Positions 1-8,320 of a stretch of 45,631 nucleotides of DNA are shown here, piece by piece. Position numbers and translations under genes: made by a program. Each line of letters begins with the position of its first letter. Positions within the stretch are counted from its first letter, which is position 1. Below the pieces are notes generated by a model. That model saw nothing but the letters and a program-made list of their open reading frames with translations, made no database searches and was not told the origin of the DNA. Location of the stretch: positions 1 through 45,631 of the forward strand of contig JAEZVB010000064.1 in NCBI GenBank assembly GCA_023443285.1. Direction: 5' to 3'. This DNA is from Bacillota bacterium (GTDB lineage Bacteria; Bacillota; Negativicutes; Sporomusales; Sporomusaceae).

Positions 1-1
1 G

Positions 2-199
2 ATTGCAATGCATGCTGATCACCTTGACCCAATCTTAGTAAAACAAACCATGGGCTTATTGCTGAAAAACCGGGACGATTTGCTGGCATTTCAAAAGGAT
101 TTAGGCGCAGATAAATTATGTGCAGCCGTCAAAAAAAATACTAATCCCCACACTCATCAAGCTTGTGACTGCCATGCCCCAACAGGCAGCAAGGACTGA
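2..199 (+). CDS. C-terminal end of an unidentified protein (partial)
   Basis: The frame is open from the left edge of the window to a TGA at 197-199 and gives about 65 residues, so the gene starts outside. The internal ATG at 8 is unlikely to be the true start. The tail ends in a His/Cys-rich stretch (HQACDCHAP), which could bind a metal. The stop lies 5 bases before the TTG start of the CoxE-like gene, so the two are probably one operon. CoxE-type VWA genes usually follow a MoxR-type AAA+ ATPase, so this may be the end of such an ATPase. None of the ATPase motifs lie in the visible part, so the identity is inferred from context only. Confidence 0.5.
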   Translation: MAMHADHLDPILVKQTMGLLLKNRDDLLAFQKDLGADKLCAAVKKNTNPHTHQACDCHAPTGSKD

Positions 200-204
200 T
201 TGAC

Positions 205-1551
205 TTGAATTCACTTGCTGATAATATTGTTGGGTTCATCCAAATCTTGCGCCAGCTTGGAGTACGGATAAGCACAGCCGAAACCATTGATGCTGTTGAC
301 AGCTTAACAGTAATTGACAGCTTTGACCAGGCCGAATTCAAGGCCGCCTTAAAAAGCACCTTAATAAAACACGCGGAAGACCAGGCCGCGTTTAACCATG
401 CCTTTAATCTCTTCTTCGTGCCGCCTGAAGCCAAGCACGAACAGCAACATGCTTGGGAATCCAAACAACAGCTTGACCTAGAACAAACTCTACAGGCTGA
501 TGAGGAGCTGGTTTTCCAGGGGCGTCCCCTGGAAATCTCGGATGATCTTAAAGATGTTTATAAAATGCTGCCGGAAAAAGAAAAACAGCGACTGCAGGAT
601 TTCTTGGAAAAAACCTCCGCAGGCAAAAATGTCAAAGAATCCTTCCAGCCGGTAGTTGAAAACGTACTGAAGAGTTCGCTCTCCTTCTGGCAACGACAGT
701 TATCCCCAGAGGATCTGGCTCAACTTGCTGCCGCCCGCCGTCAGCTATTAGGGCATGATGAGCTTGACCATGTTGTAGATTCGGCGGCAGGACTGGGCGG
801 CACTGGCGGCAACCCGCTGCTCTATAAAAACATGCAGGAAATTGCCGAAAATGAAATTCCGCAGGTTACTGCCCTTATTAAAAAGTTGGCCAGCCGGTTA
901 ACAACCCGCATCTCTAGGCGCTTTCGTATGACTGGTCGGCGCAAGCTAATTGATATTCGAAAAAGTATCCGTCGCAATATGCGCTATGGCGGTATCATGA
1001 TTTCCCTAAAATATAAAACAAAAAAAATTCATAAGCCCAATATTGTTATAATTTGTGATGTGTCAGCGTCCATGACCAAATATGTCCGATTTACCCTGCC
1101 ACTGCTATTTGGTTTGTCTAGTGTAGTAAAAAATATTGAGAGTTTTGTCTGTGCTACTGATTTGGAGCGAGTAACTGACTATTTCCGACGCGGTAGTACT
1201 GATTTTGCCCAAGTTACAGAGGAGTTAGTAACAAATTCTGCACAAATTGGTCAAGGCACCAATCTGTTTATTGCCTTATCAAGTTTGGAAGAAGCTCATA
1301 GACAGTTACTCACCCCTTCCACTTTGCTTTTTATCATCAGTGATGCCAATACACTGGCACCACAGGAAACGGCAGGTCAATTAGCGGTAATCAGCAAAAA
1401 GGTTAAACGCATTTTATGGCTTAATACACACCCTAAAGAACGCTGGCCGCAAAACAATGCTATCCCCCTGTTTTCCAAATACTGTGCCATGTTCGAATGT
1501 TACTCGCTGGCACATCTGACAAAAATATTATCACTTAATCTAACCCGTTAG
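205..1551 (+). CDS. CoxE-like VWA domain protein
   Basis: This 448-residue protein belongs to the CoxE-like von Willebrand factor A group, which usually works with a MoxR AAA+ ATPase in assembling or activating metalloenzymes. The N-terminal ~240 residues are charged and mostly helical. The VWA fold follows, with a MIDAS motif D285-x-S287-x-S289, a likely MIDAS Thr at 352 (GQGTN) and an Asp at 380 (ISDAN). The C-terminal LWLNTHP segment is also seen in CoxE relatives. The start is a TTG 5 bases after the upstream stop, preceded by a weak AG-rich ribosome site. The protein is probably cytoplasmic, as no signal peptide or membrane segment is seen. The client enzyme is not in the window. Family assignment is good; the specific function is unknown. 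Confidence 0.85.
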   Translation: MNSLADNIVGFIQILRQLGVRISTAETIDAVDSLTVIDSFDQAEFKAALKSTLIKHAEDQAAFNHAFNLFFVPPEAKHEQQHAWESKQQLDLEQTLQADEELVFQGRPLEISDDLKDVYKMLPEKEKQRLQDFLEKTSAGKNVKESFQPVVENVLKSSLSFWQRQLSPEDLAQLAAARRQLLGHDELDHVVDSAAGLGGTGGNPLLYKNMQEIAENEIPQVTALIKKLASRLTTRISRRFRMTGRRKLIDIRKSIRRNMRYGGIMISLKYKTKKIHKPNIVIICDVSASMTKYVRFTLPLLFGLSSVVKNIESFVCATDLERVTDYFRRGSTDFAQVTEELVTNSAQIGQGTNLFIALSSLEEAHRQLLTPSTLLFIISDANTLAPQETAGQLAVISKKVKRILWLNTHPKERWPQNNAIPLFSKYCAMFECYSLAHLTKILSLNLTR

Positions 1552-1602
1552 TCCTACTATGTTTGCACGACAGTAAGTCTATGTAAACATATATCAACCT
1601 GA

Positions 1603-1619
1603 ATTCCCAACTTGGGAAT
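1603..1619. repeat. 17-base perfect palindrome
   Basis: ATTCCCAA and TTGGGAAT are separated by one base, upstream of the small gene at 1655. There is no T-run, so it is not a terminator. It may be an operator or a short hairpin in the leader. No function is demonstrated. Confidence 0.4.
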
Positions 1620-1654
1620 CGATACAGTATAAAATGAAAAGGATGTGTTTTAAC

Positions 1655-1918
1655 ATGTATTTTGATGGACCTACATTGCTTGCCCACTATCAACGCTGGC
1701 TAACTACTTATCGCGAGCCAATTGAAGAAAAACTTACAACTGCACTCAGCCACCGTGACCAAAATCAAGCCATGCACAACGCTATGGAAGTGCTCTTAAC
1801 CGAAGTTTTGCCTATGGCAATAGCCGAAATGATTTTATTCAACAATGGCCGACTGGAAGAAGCAATTCAAGAACAAGGCGGCGGTTGTTCAAGCTGTGCA
1901 AGTAATATAATTGAATAA
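1655..1918 (+). CDS. Small protein with Cys-containing tail, unknown function
   Basis: This is an 87-residue soluble protein that I do not recognise. It is predicted to be mostly helical and ends in GGGCSSCAS, a CxxC pair near the C-terminus that could bind metal or undergo redox change. An in-frame ATG at 1634 would add seven residues, but the AAAGGATG ribosome site at 1638-1645 lies between the two and points to the ATG at 1655. A strong terminator follows the stop directly. It lies about 100 bases after the CoxE-like gene and converges on a HesB-like gene that also ends in a Cys-rich tail (SCGSCTSC). A shared role in metal handling is speculation from that resemblance. Confidence 0.7.
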   Translation: MYFDGPTLLAHYQRWLTTYREPIEEKLTTALSHRDQNQAMHNAMEVLLTEVLPMAIAEMILFNNGRLEEAIQEQGGGCSSCASNIIE

Positions 1919-1955
1919 AAAACTGCTGGAAGCCTTTGACTTCCAGCAGTTTTTT
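1919..1955. terminator. Strong intrinsic terminator, probably bidirectional
   Basis: A perfect 14 bp stem (1919-1932 with 1940-1953) has a 7-base loop and A/T runs on both sides. It sits between two convergent genes (1655-1918 forward and 1978-2316 reverse), so it can serve both. Confidence 0.9.
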
Positions 1956-1977
1956 ACTTAATAGATAGCATAACTTC

Positions 1978-2316
1978 TTAACAGGATGTACAACTACCAC
2001 AGCTTTGAGTAGGAATCGGTAGGCCGTACACGGCTAACCGATTACCAAATAATGTGGTTTCGATATCTATACGTAAAGGGATTTGATCATTATAGTTGAC
2101 AATAGAACTGTGGGCAAACACTTGCACCCCATCAATCGTCATTGCTGAAAAATTAGCTTTTTCATGATCTTCGGGTTTCCCCAGTCGCACAGCTGGGACA
2201 TCAGCTGTTTGCATGGCACCGCAACCGGGTATCAGACGTTTTTCAATTTTTATCGAAATTACGCCACCTTCCTGGCTAATAAATTCCTGGGCTCGTCCTG
2301 CAATTGTCAAATTCAT
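1978..2316 (-). CDS. HesB/IscA-like protein, Cys form of a CC/Se-motif family
   Basis: This 112-residue protein resembles HesB/IscA-like small proteins of the kind that include selenoproteins. Its key residue is C32 in the segment IPGCGAMQ. It aligns without gaps over about the first 45 residues with the UGA-containing gene at 13962-14270: same MNL start, IEK/LEK before the motif, and DVPAVR/DIPSVR after it. C32 falls exactly on the UGA of the other gene. Unlike that paralogue it has a C-terminal tail SCGSCTSC that may bind metal or a cluster. The start ATG is well placed after AAAGGAGGG. It may handle Fe-S or another metal or redox group, but no specific role is known. Confidence 0.75.
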   Translation of the reverse strand: MNLTIAGRAQEFISQEGGVISIKIEKRLIPGCGAMQTADVPAVRLGKPEDHEKANFSAMTIDGVQVFAHSSIVNYNDQIPLRIDIETTLFGNRLAVYGLPIPTQSCGSCTSC

Positions 2317-2378
2317 GAATTTCCCTCCTTTTATGTATTGTCATCCTGTCATATTATTTTAACTGGATCAAACTAAGA

Positions 2379-3239
2379 TTATTTGCGATGACACTCTTGA
2401 TCAATCAACGCCCAATATGCTTCCCGAATTTTGCTGGTTATGGATCCAACACTGCCATTTCCGATAGGCTGGTTGTTCAAAGCCAAAATTGGTGTGATTT
2501 CAGTCGAGGTCCCTGTGATAAAAGCCTCTTGAGCCGATTTGGCAAAAGCCTCGTCGAATTTTTTCTCAACAAGCACAAGCCCCAGATCAGGTAAAATCTT
2601 TTCATTAACTATCGTCCGAGTAATACCTGTTAATATGAGGTTACATCTGGGATGTGTCCAGATAACATCATCCTTAACAATAAAGAAGTTGCTGCTGGTG
2701 CCTTCAGTCACAATTCCGTCACGAACCTGGATACCTTCCACGCACCCTGCATCTTTTGCCTTTTGTTTTCCCAGTACATTACCAAGAAGATTAAGGGATT
2801 TAATATCACACCTAAGCCATCTTTCATCAGGAATAAGTAGCCCTTTGGCACCCTCTAATATATTTTTATTAGGTGTCGCACTGCTGGGACGAATTGACAT
2901 AGTTAAACGCGGCACAACATTTTCGGGAAAGTTGTGTGCTCTTGGCGATACACCACGCGTAATTTGTAGGTAAATAGCGCCCTCATTGATGCCACTTTCT
3001 TTAATAAGAAGTTCATGGAATTCAGCTAATTCTTCATAGGTATATACTGCCGGAATTGCTAACTCTCGCAAGGAACGGTACAGTCTGTCCATGTGAGGCT
3101 TCAAAGCAAAACAGTGACCGTTATACACCTTGGTTACTTCGTAAACTCCATCACCAAACTGATGTCCTCGATCCTCCATAGGCACAACATTTTCACTTAA
3201 ATCTATAATTTTACCATCCAACAAACCAATTGGTTTCAA
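2379..3239 (-). CDS. dat: D-amino-acid transaminase
   Basis: This 286-residue fold-type IV PLP enzyme moves the amino group between D-alanine and 2-oxoglutarate, giving D-glutamate and other D-amino acids for the cell wall. The N-terminal GDGVYEV and HMDRLYRSL segments match D-alanine aminotransferases. The PLP lysine is K147 in CDIKSLNLLGNV, and E180 in TEGTSSNFF is the conserved acid contacting the cofactor. Length is normal for the family. The start is TTG at 3237-3239, with GGGAGG seven bases upstream and no better ATG nearby. A branched-chain aminotransferase is the main alternative, but the motif context favours Dat. Confidence 0.88.
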   Translation of the reverse strand: MKPIGLLDGKIIDLSENVVPMEDRGHQFGDGVYEVTKVYNGHCFALKPHMDRLYRSLRELAIPAVYTYEELAEFHELLIKESGINEGAIYLQITRGVSPRAHNFPENVVPRLTMSIRPSSATPNKNILEGAKGLLIPDERWLRCDIKSLNLLGNVLGKQKAKDAGCVEGIQVRDGIVTEGTSSNFFIVKDDVIWTHPRCNLILTGITRTIVNEKILPDLGLVLVEKKFDEAFAKSAQEAFITGTSTEITPILALNNQPIGNGSVGSITSKIREAYWALIDQECHRK

Positions 3240-3529
3240 AGGACAACCTCCCTTATATAATAGTATTATTATTCAAATTACGTCAGCCTCTTACTAAATT
3301 CCTGCTATTTTAAGAAAACTTATTATTTGTTTTGGCGCAAAACCTGTTCTTCAGTGCTATAACCGGAACTTTAATCAGAGGGCAATACAGGCAAAAAGGT
3401 TATTGCAGCAAGCCGATTAACGACTTATAATTAATGAAGGCATCTTGCCTTAACATCAATATTATATTATATATCAGCAAGGTTGGCTGCTTAAGCTTCT
3501 AGTTCAGCCAACTTCATAAGGAGAATATT

Positions 3530-4669
3530 ATGGCTAAACCACGCATAGTTGCACTTGACTATATCCGGGCTATATCTATGCTAGGCGTGATCGGTATCCA
3601 TACAGGTGCCTATTCACTAAGCTACCCTGCTGCCAATCCGCATTTATTTGCTTTATATGAAATAGTTTCCCGTTTTAGTGTACCCATATTTTTCTTTGTG
3701 TCGGCTTTCGGCTTATTTCTCAGCCAACCACTCACCAAGCAGTTTCACTATCAGACCTTTATGTACAGGCGCTTTCGCGCCGTATTCTTACCATATGTAG
3801 CGTGGTCTATTCTTTATATGCTGCATTATACTTGGCTAAGCGGTGACACAACCATTTGGCATCATCCGCTGATCTTTAAGTACTTTTTATTTGGTTTAGC
3901 ATCGTACCAGTTATACTTTTTAGTAATTCTAATTTGGTTTTATGTATGTATGCCCTTGTGGCGCTATTTAACAGGTTTGATTGTAAAAAATCTCACCGTC
4001 GGATTACTTAGCTTATTATTGGGGCAAATTGTTTTTAATTATTACTCCAGTTATATACTTAGTGCAAACTACGATAATCACTATCTAAATCTTGCTATCC
4101 AGCATCGCATGAGCTATTTTGTCTTTCATTATCTATTTATTTTTCTGCTTGGCGCGGTATGCGCCGAACGCTATTCGCAGTTTCTTGCTTATCTTAAGCA
4201 GAAAAGCCGTCACATATCAACCTGTTTTTTATTAACCTTAGCCGGAATGCTGCTGCATTATTATTATCTTATTTATTATAATAACTACTCGCTGGAATCA
4301 GCAGTGAATACCGTTCACCAGCTCAGTCCCTTAGGTGTTTTATATACGGCAAGTTCTGCCCTATTTTGGTTTAAAGTCTTTAGCAGTCCTGTACCTAATC
4401 GGTTATCCTTCCTATTAAATCAATTAGGCAAGCATTCCTATGTAATTTATCTTGTGCATCCCTTTGTAATGTACTATCTGATTATTATACTTAACCGAAT
4501 TTCTCAGTTACTAACCCCGCTAACGACTGTCGCATTTTATTTTACAACACTTGCGTTAAGTCTTGTCTTAGCTTGGCTCATCGAGAAACTAGGTACTCGC
4601 GTTACCCCGCTCGGATTGTTGCTTACTGGTTCATTCCCCAGCAGAAATAAGCTTACTGCAAAATACTAG
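3530..4669 (+). CDS. Membrane acyltransferase (acyltransferase 3 family)
   Basis: This is a 379-residue integral membrane protein with about ten hydrophobic segments. It begins with the family's N-terminal pattern: ALDYIRAISMLGVIGIHT, containing the R and catalytic-type His in the first membrane helix, then a short run to FSVPIFFFVSAF. Such proteins transfer acetyl or other acyl groups to exported sugars, peptidoglycan or lipids. The substrate cannot be told from the sequence. The ATG follows AAGGAG closely. The 290 bases upstream, between this gene and the divergent dat gene, are A/T-rich and must hold both promoters; I could not pick out a convincing pair of hexamers. Confidence 0.85.
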   Translation: MAKPRIVALDYIRAISMLGVIGIHTGAYSLSYPAANPHLFALYEIVSRFSVPIFFFVSAFGLFLSQPLTKQFHYQTFMYRRFRAVFLPYVAWSILYMLHYTWLSGDTTIWHHPLIFKYFLFGLASYQLYFLVILIWFYVCMPLWRYLTGLIVKNLTVGLLSLLLGQIVFNYYSSYILSANYDNHYLNLAIQHRMSYFVFHYLFIFLLGAVCAERYSQFLAYLKQKSRHISTCFLLTLAGMLLHYYYLIYYNNYSLESAVNTVHQLSPLGVLYTASSALFWFKVFSSPVPNRLSFLLNQLGKHSYVIYLVHPFVMYYLIIILNRISQLLTPLTTVAFYFTTLALSLVLAWLIEKLGTRVTPLGLLLTGSFPSRNKLTAKY

Positions 4670-4712
4670 GACATTATATGATGACTACTCTAGAGTGACT
4701 AACACGATAGTT

Positions 4713-4739
4713 TAAGGCGGACAGTAATTGTCCGCCTTA
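4713..4739. terminator. Hairpin between convergent genes
   Basis: An 11 bp perfect stem (4713-4723 with 4729-4739) has a 5-base loop. It lies between the forward acyltransferase gene and the reverse gene ending at 4744. The T-run is weak on both strands, so it is a likely but not ideal terminator. Confidence 0.65.
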
Positions 4740-4743
4740 TTGT

Positions 4744-6111
4744 TTAGTATAAATACCCTAATTTTTCTAAATGCTTACGATTTTTCAGAGAAATTACATT
4801 TTCGGTATTAAAGCTGTCTTCGTCGGCTATCATGTTCTTTTGACGGCGTTTAATGCGTGTGCAGTATTGGAATAGCAATTGGCAAAACCGTTTTATTGAT
4901 TTGTGCAGGCCTGTGTTAGGCTCAAGCTTAATCCACTCCTGGTAAATCTGTTCAATAATATCTGCTATGGTTGTCGTAAAATTCTGTCGTGCTACAAAGT
5001 CTAGCAACTGCAGGCATTCACGTATCAAGATAAAAAGTGCTTCTTGACGAAAAACATCCTGTGTGGGAGCAGCAGTAAGTTCTGTGGAAAGTAATCGTCG
5101 TCCTATCTCAAACAATGGATATATTACGGTAAAACTTTCCGTCAAACTTCGCTGGTTTACAGCCCCTCTGGCAGCTTGCATAACCCCGTTAAGTGACTGT
5201 CGCCAGATAGCAATGTTTCTGAGTTCAACCGCTAACTCCAGGCTGAACATAGCAATCTGTCCACTCAGCTTACTAAAGGGATTAAGACTATCCATACTGG
5301 CTAAATGCGCACATTCAGCAATTATGCCGGCTAAAGCCTGCTCTGATAAATGCTTTTTCTCTGCCAGTTGATTAATATATTCTGTTACCAGCTCAAACAT
5401 ATCAATGTCCCCGACTTTGACTACACGATGCAGCCAAGCTGCCAATGCCCATGAAATCTGCTCATTTATCAGACAATCGGTTGGCTCATCTGCCAGCCAG
5501 CTAGTGATTTTAGCCTGCAACTCACGAATAAGGCCAGTGTCCTTCCGGCGCAGCGCAATTAATCCGGTTAAGCGAACCGCCCTGATAATGGATGAACGAA
5601 CTGCAGCATCCTGGTTGCCTGTGCAGTAAAAAAGAATATCAACCGCACGCGCAGCCAAAAAATTTTGGCGTTGCTTCAGACATATTACGGCAATAAGTCC
5701 AAGTTGTTCAATGGCGTTTGGCAGATCCGCTACCTTCGTATTTTTTAACAAAGGCCGAAATGCATCCAGGCTATGCCCGGCAGCATCAAGCTGGTTTGTG
5801 CGTAGTGCAAGATAAATAATAGCAGTCAAGCGTGACGCTTCTCCTACGCTGCCCATTCCATGACCTAAGGCTAACTTTAATAAGTCAAGAGCCCGGTATG
5901 CATCGGCTTCGTTACCAGCTTTCAAACTTGTATACACAATTTTGTAAAGCTTACGTATAACGGCTTTATCAGTACGTGTGTCCACTTGCCGCTCACTATT
6001 CATTTTTTTTAGTTGAGATTCAATGTGCGTAAACTGCCAAGTAAGCCGCCTAGTGTAAAACCACCAGGCGGCTAAACTTACTCCGGTTAACGCCATAAGC
6101 CATACTGCCAT
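4744..6111 (-). CDS. Membrane-anchored helical-repeat protein, unknown function
   Basis: This 455-residue protein is not one I recognise. Residues 1-18 form a hydrophobic anchor followed by a positively charged stretch, so most of the protein is probably cytoplasmic and tethered to the membrane. The rest is made of regularly spaced amphipathic helices, with Ala/Leu-rich segments such as EADAYRALDLLKLALG, suggesting a TPR-like or alpha-solenoid scaffold. No catalytic motif is visible. It starts 12 bases after the pyruvate kinase stop in the same direction, with GGGAG in the gap, so it is probably co-transcribed with pyk. Confidence 0.75.
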   Translation of the reverse strand: MAVWLMALTGVSLAAWWFYTRRLTWQFTHIESQLKKMNSERQVDTRTDKAVIRKLYKIVYTSLKAGNEADAYRALDLLKLALGHGMGSVGEASRLTAIIYLALRTNQLDAAGHSLDAFRPLLKNTKVADLPNAIEQLGLIAVICLKQRQNFLAARAVDILFYCTGNQDAAVRSSIIRAVRLTGLIALRRKDTGLIRELQAKITSWLADEPTDCLINEQISWALAAWLHRVVKVGDIDMFELVTEYINQLAEKKHLSEQALAGIIAECAHLASMDSLNPFSKLSGQIAMFSLELAVELRNIAIWRQSLNGVMQAARGAVNQRSLTESFTVIYPLFEIGRRLLSTELTAAPTQDVFRQEALFILIRECLQLLDFVARQNFTTTIADIIEQIYQEWIKLEPNTGLHKSIKRFCQLLFQYCTRIKRRQKNMIADEDSFNTENVISLKNRKHLEKLGYLY

Positions 6112-6123
6112 AAGGAGTTCTCC

Positions 6124-7878
6124 CTATCTAGCGTTAATTTCTCCCTGATATACAATACCGCGTGAAGCATCAACGGTGACAATTGTTCCATCCTGCAGAC
6201 GTTCAGTAGCGCCTTCCACGCCGACAAGTACCGGCATACCAAAACTTACCCCGACAATAGCGGCATGTGATGTCAAGCCGCCTTCTTCGGCAATAATCGC
6301 GGCAGCTTTGGCAGCATAGGGCGCCATTTCTTCATCAACACCATTCACCACGAGGATATCACCGGCTTTAAACTTTGCGGTAATTTCTTTAAGGGTAGTT
6401 GCCACAACAATTTGACCGGTAACAGCCCGTTGTCCAATCCCTGTGCCACGCAAAAGAATATTGCCAACAACATGTACTCTTATCATATTAGTAGTACCAG
6501 ACAAGCCAGCAGGCACACCGGCAGTAACAACAACTAAATCGCCGTCTTTAACAACCCCTTCTTTCAATGAGGTTGCAACTGCACTTTGTACCATTTCATC
6601 CGTATTATTGAAGCTAGGGCCCAAAATAGGGTACACACCCCACAAGAGCAGCATACGACGTACAGTTCTATCACAAGGTGTAACAGCCACAATGGTAGAC
6701 TGTGGACGATATTTTGACACCATCCGGGCGGTATAGCCTGATTGCGTTGAAGTTACAATAGCCGCAGCACCCAGTTCATGTGATATTTGCGCAGTAGCAT
6801 GGCTAATTGCATCAGTGGTAGTCCGTTGCAGTTCGATACCTTTGCCAATTAAAATATCGCTATGCTGCAACGATGTTTCTGTCCGCACCGCAATGCGAGC
6901 CATGGTTTGTACAGCTTCCAGCGGATATTGACCTGACGCGGTTTCACCGCTAAGCATAATAGCATCAGAACCATCAAAAATGGCATTAGCAATATCACTG
7001 GCTTCAGCCCTAGTAGGGCGCGGATTAGTTACCATGGACTCCAGCATCTGAGTTGCTGTGATAACAGGCTTACCAGCCTTATTGCACTTTTGTATCAATA
7101 TTTTTTGTACAAGCGGCACTTCTTCAGCGGGAATCTCCACACCAAGATCACCTCTGGCGACCATAAGGCCGTCTGCTACTTTAACAATTTCGTCAATGTT
7201 TTTGACACCCTCAGCATTTTCAATCTTCGGAATAATATCCATTGAATAATTGCCAACTTCCAGTATCTTACGAATTGCCAGCACATCGGCTGCCCGTTGA
7301 ACAAAAGAAGCCGCAATGAAATCCATTTCATTTGCTATCCCAAATTGAATATCGGCTACATCCTGCTCAGATAATGGCGGCAAATCTACAGCAACCCCCG
7401 GTGCGGCAACACGTTTGCGGTCACCGATTTGGCCACTGTTATTTACTGTAGTAATAATGTCATCGCCTTGAACAGCATCTACCTGCAGGCTTACCAAACC
7501 ATCAGAAATAAGAATGATATTTCCAGGAGCAACCTCCTGCGGCAAATTCTTATGATTAACAGAGGCGATTTCTTTAGTTCCCTGTACGTCACGACCTGTT
7601 AGCACAAACTTCTGGCCTTTTTCCAGGAAAACTTTGCCTTCGGCAAACAAACCTAACCGCATTTCAGGGCCTTTGGTATCAAGCATTAAAGCGATTGGTT
7701 TCTTTACATTATTCGCCGCTTCTCTAACCCGGGCAATTCTTTTTGTATGCTCCTCATGCGAACCATGAGAAAAATTAAACCGAGCAACATTCATACCGGC
7801 TTCCATCATCGACTCTAAAACACCAGGTTTATCGGTGCTAGGGCCTACTGTACAAACAATCTTAGTTTTTTTTAGCAA
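6124..7878 (-). CDS. pyk: Pyruvate kinase
   Basis: Pyruvate kinase makes pyruvate and ATP from phosphoenolpyruvate and ADP at the end of glycolysis. The 584-residue sequence shows the N-terminal KIVCTVGPST and ARFNFSHG motifs, the substrate-loop DTKGPEMR, the active-site region IPKIENAEGV and MVARGDLGVE, and ATQMLESM. After the allosteric C domain there is an extra ~100-residue PEP-utilizer-like module with GGLTSHAAIVG, as in Bacillus-type pyruvate kinases. That explains the length above the usual ~470. It lies 27 bases after a small DUF2007-like gene and upstream of a membrane-anchored protein, all in one direction. Confidence 0.95.
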   Translation of the reverse strand: MLKKTKIVCTVGPSTDKPGVLESMMEAGMNVARFNFSHGSHEEHTKRIARVREAANNVKKPIALMLDTKGPEMRLGLFAEGKVFLEKGQKFVLTGRDVQGTKEIASVNHKNLPQEVAPGNIILISDGLVSLQVDAVQGDDIITTVNNSGQIGDRKRVAAPGVAVDLPPLSEQDVADIQFGIANEMDFIAASFVQRAADVLAIRKILEVGNYSMDIIPKIENAEGVKNIDEIVKVADGLMVARGDLGVEIPAEEVPLVQKILIQKCNKAGKPVITATQMLESMVTNPRPTRAEASDIANAIFDGSDAIMLSGETASGQYPLEAVQTMARIAVRTETSLQHSDILIGKGIELQRTTTDAISHATAQISHELGAAAIVTSTQSGYTARMVSKYRPQSTIVAVTPCDRTVRRMLLLWGVYPILGPSFNNTDEMVQSAVATSLKEGVVKDGDLVVVTAGVPAGLSGTTNMIRVHVVGNILLRGTGIGQRAVTGQIVVATTLKEITAKFKAGDILVVNGVDEEMAPYAAKAAAIIAEEGGLTSHAAIVGVSFGMPVLVGVEGATERLQDGTIVTVDASRGIVYQGEINAR

Positions 7879-7905
7879 GTTATATACCTCCTTAAATTGC
7901 TCGGA

Positions 7906-8106
7906 CTACCGTATTACGTGTTGGCATAAAACAGCATGTGCTTCATCGGCTTCTGATTCTAAAACCAAAATTTCATACAAGCCATCGCCCGTAGCTGAGA
8001 CAAGTCCAGCTGGACGTATATTTGCAAGCACGCCTTCATTGCAGAGCACATTTTTATATGTCTCTGCCTGTGCTCGATTAGAAGCTATGTACACCACGGT
8101 CCACAT
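7906..8106 (-). CDS. Small DUF2007-like protein
   Basis: This 66-residue protein has the short alpha/beta pattern of the DUF2007 putative signal-transducing family: VVYIASNRAQAETYKNVL, then a turn and a final strand ILVLESEADEAHAVL. Similar proteins in clostridia have sometimes been misnamed glutamate decarboxylase, but nothing of a PLP enzyme is present. The ATG follows AGGAGG closely. It probably heads the pyk transcript, which suggests but does not prove a link to glycolytic control. The 214 bases upstream are A/T-rich and I see no clear promoter or terminator in them. Confidence 0.7.
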   Translation of the reverse strand: MWTVVYIASNRAQAETYKNVLCNEGVLANIRPAGLVSATGDGLYEILVLESEADEAHAVLCQHVIR

Positions 8107-8320
8107 ATATATCCTCCTATTAGCTTCTTTCTAAGAATAATCCGTAAAAGATCTAAAAATGGCAAAAGCTAATTATTAAAGTTTGTTCTCCAAAAACCAT
8201 CTGTATTCCTGCATAAAAAAGCTCGTTAAGGTATATTCCCTATCCTTGTGCTTTTTCCTTTATATGTTCTGCGAATCTAAAAAAATAATTGCCGAACTAC
8301 TACTATTTGGATATTTATTT

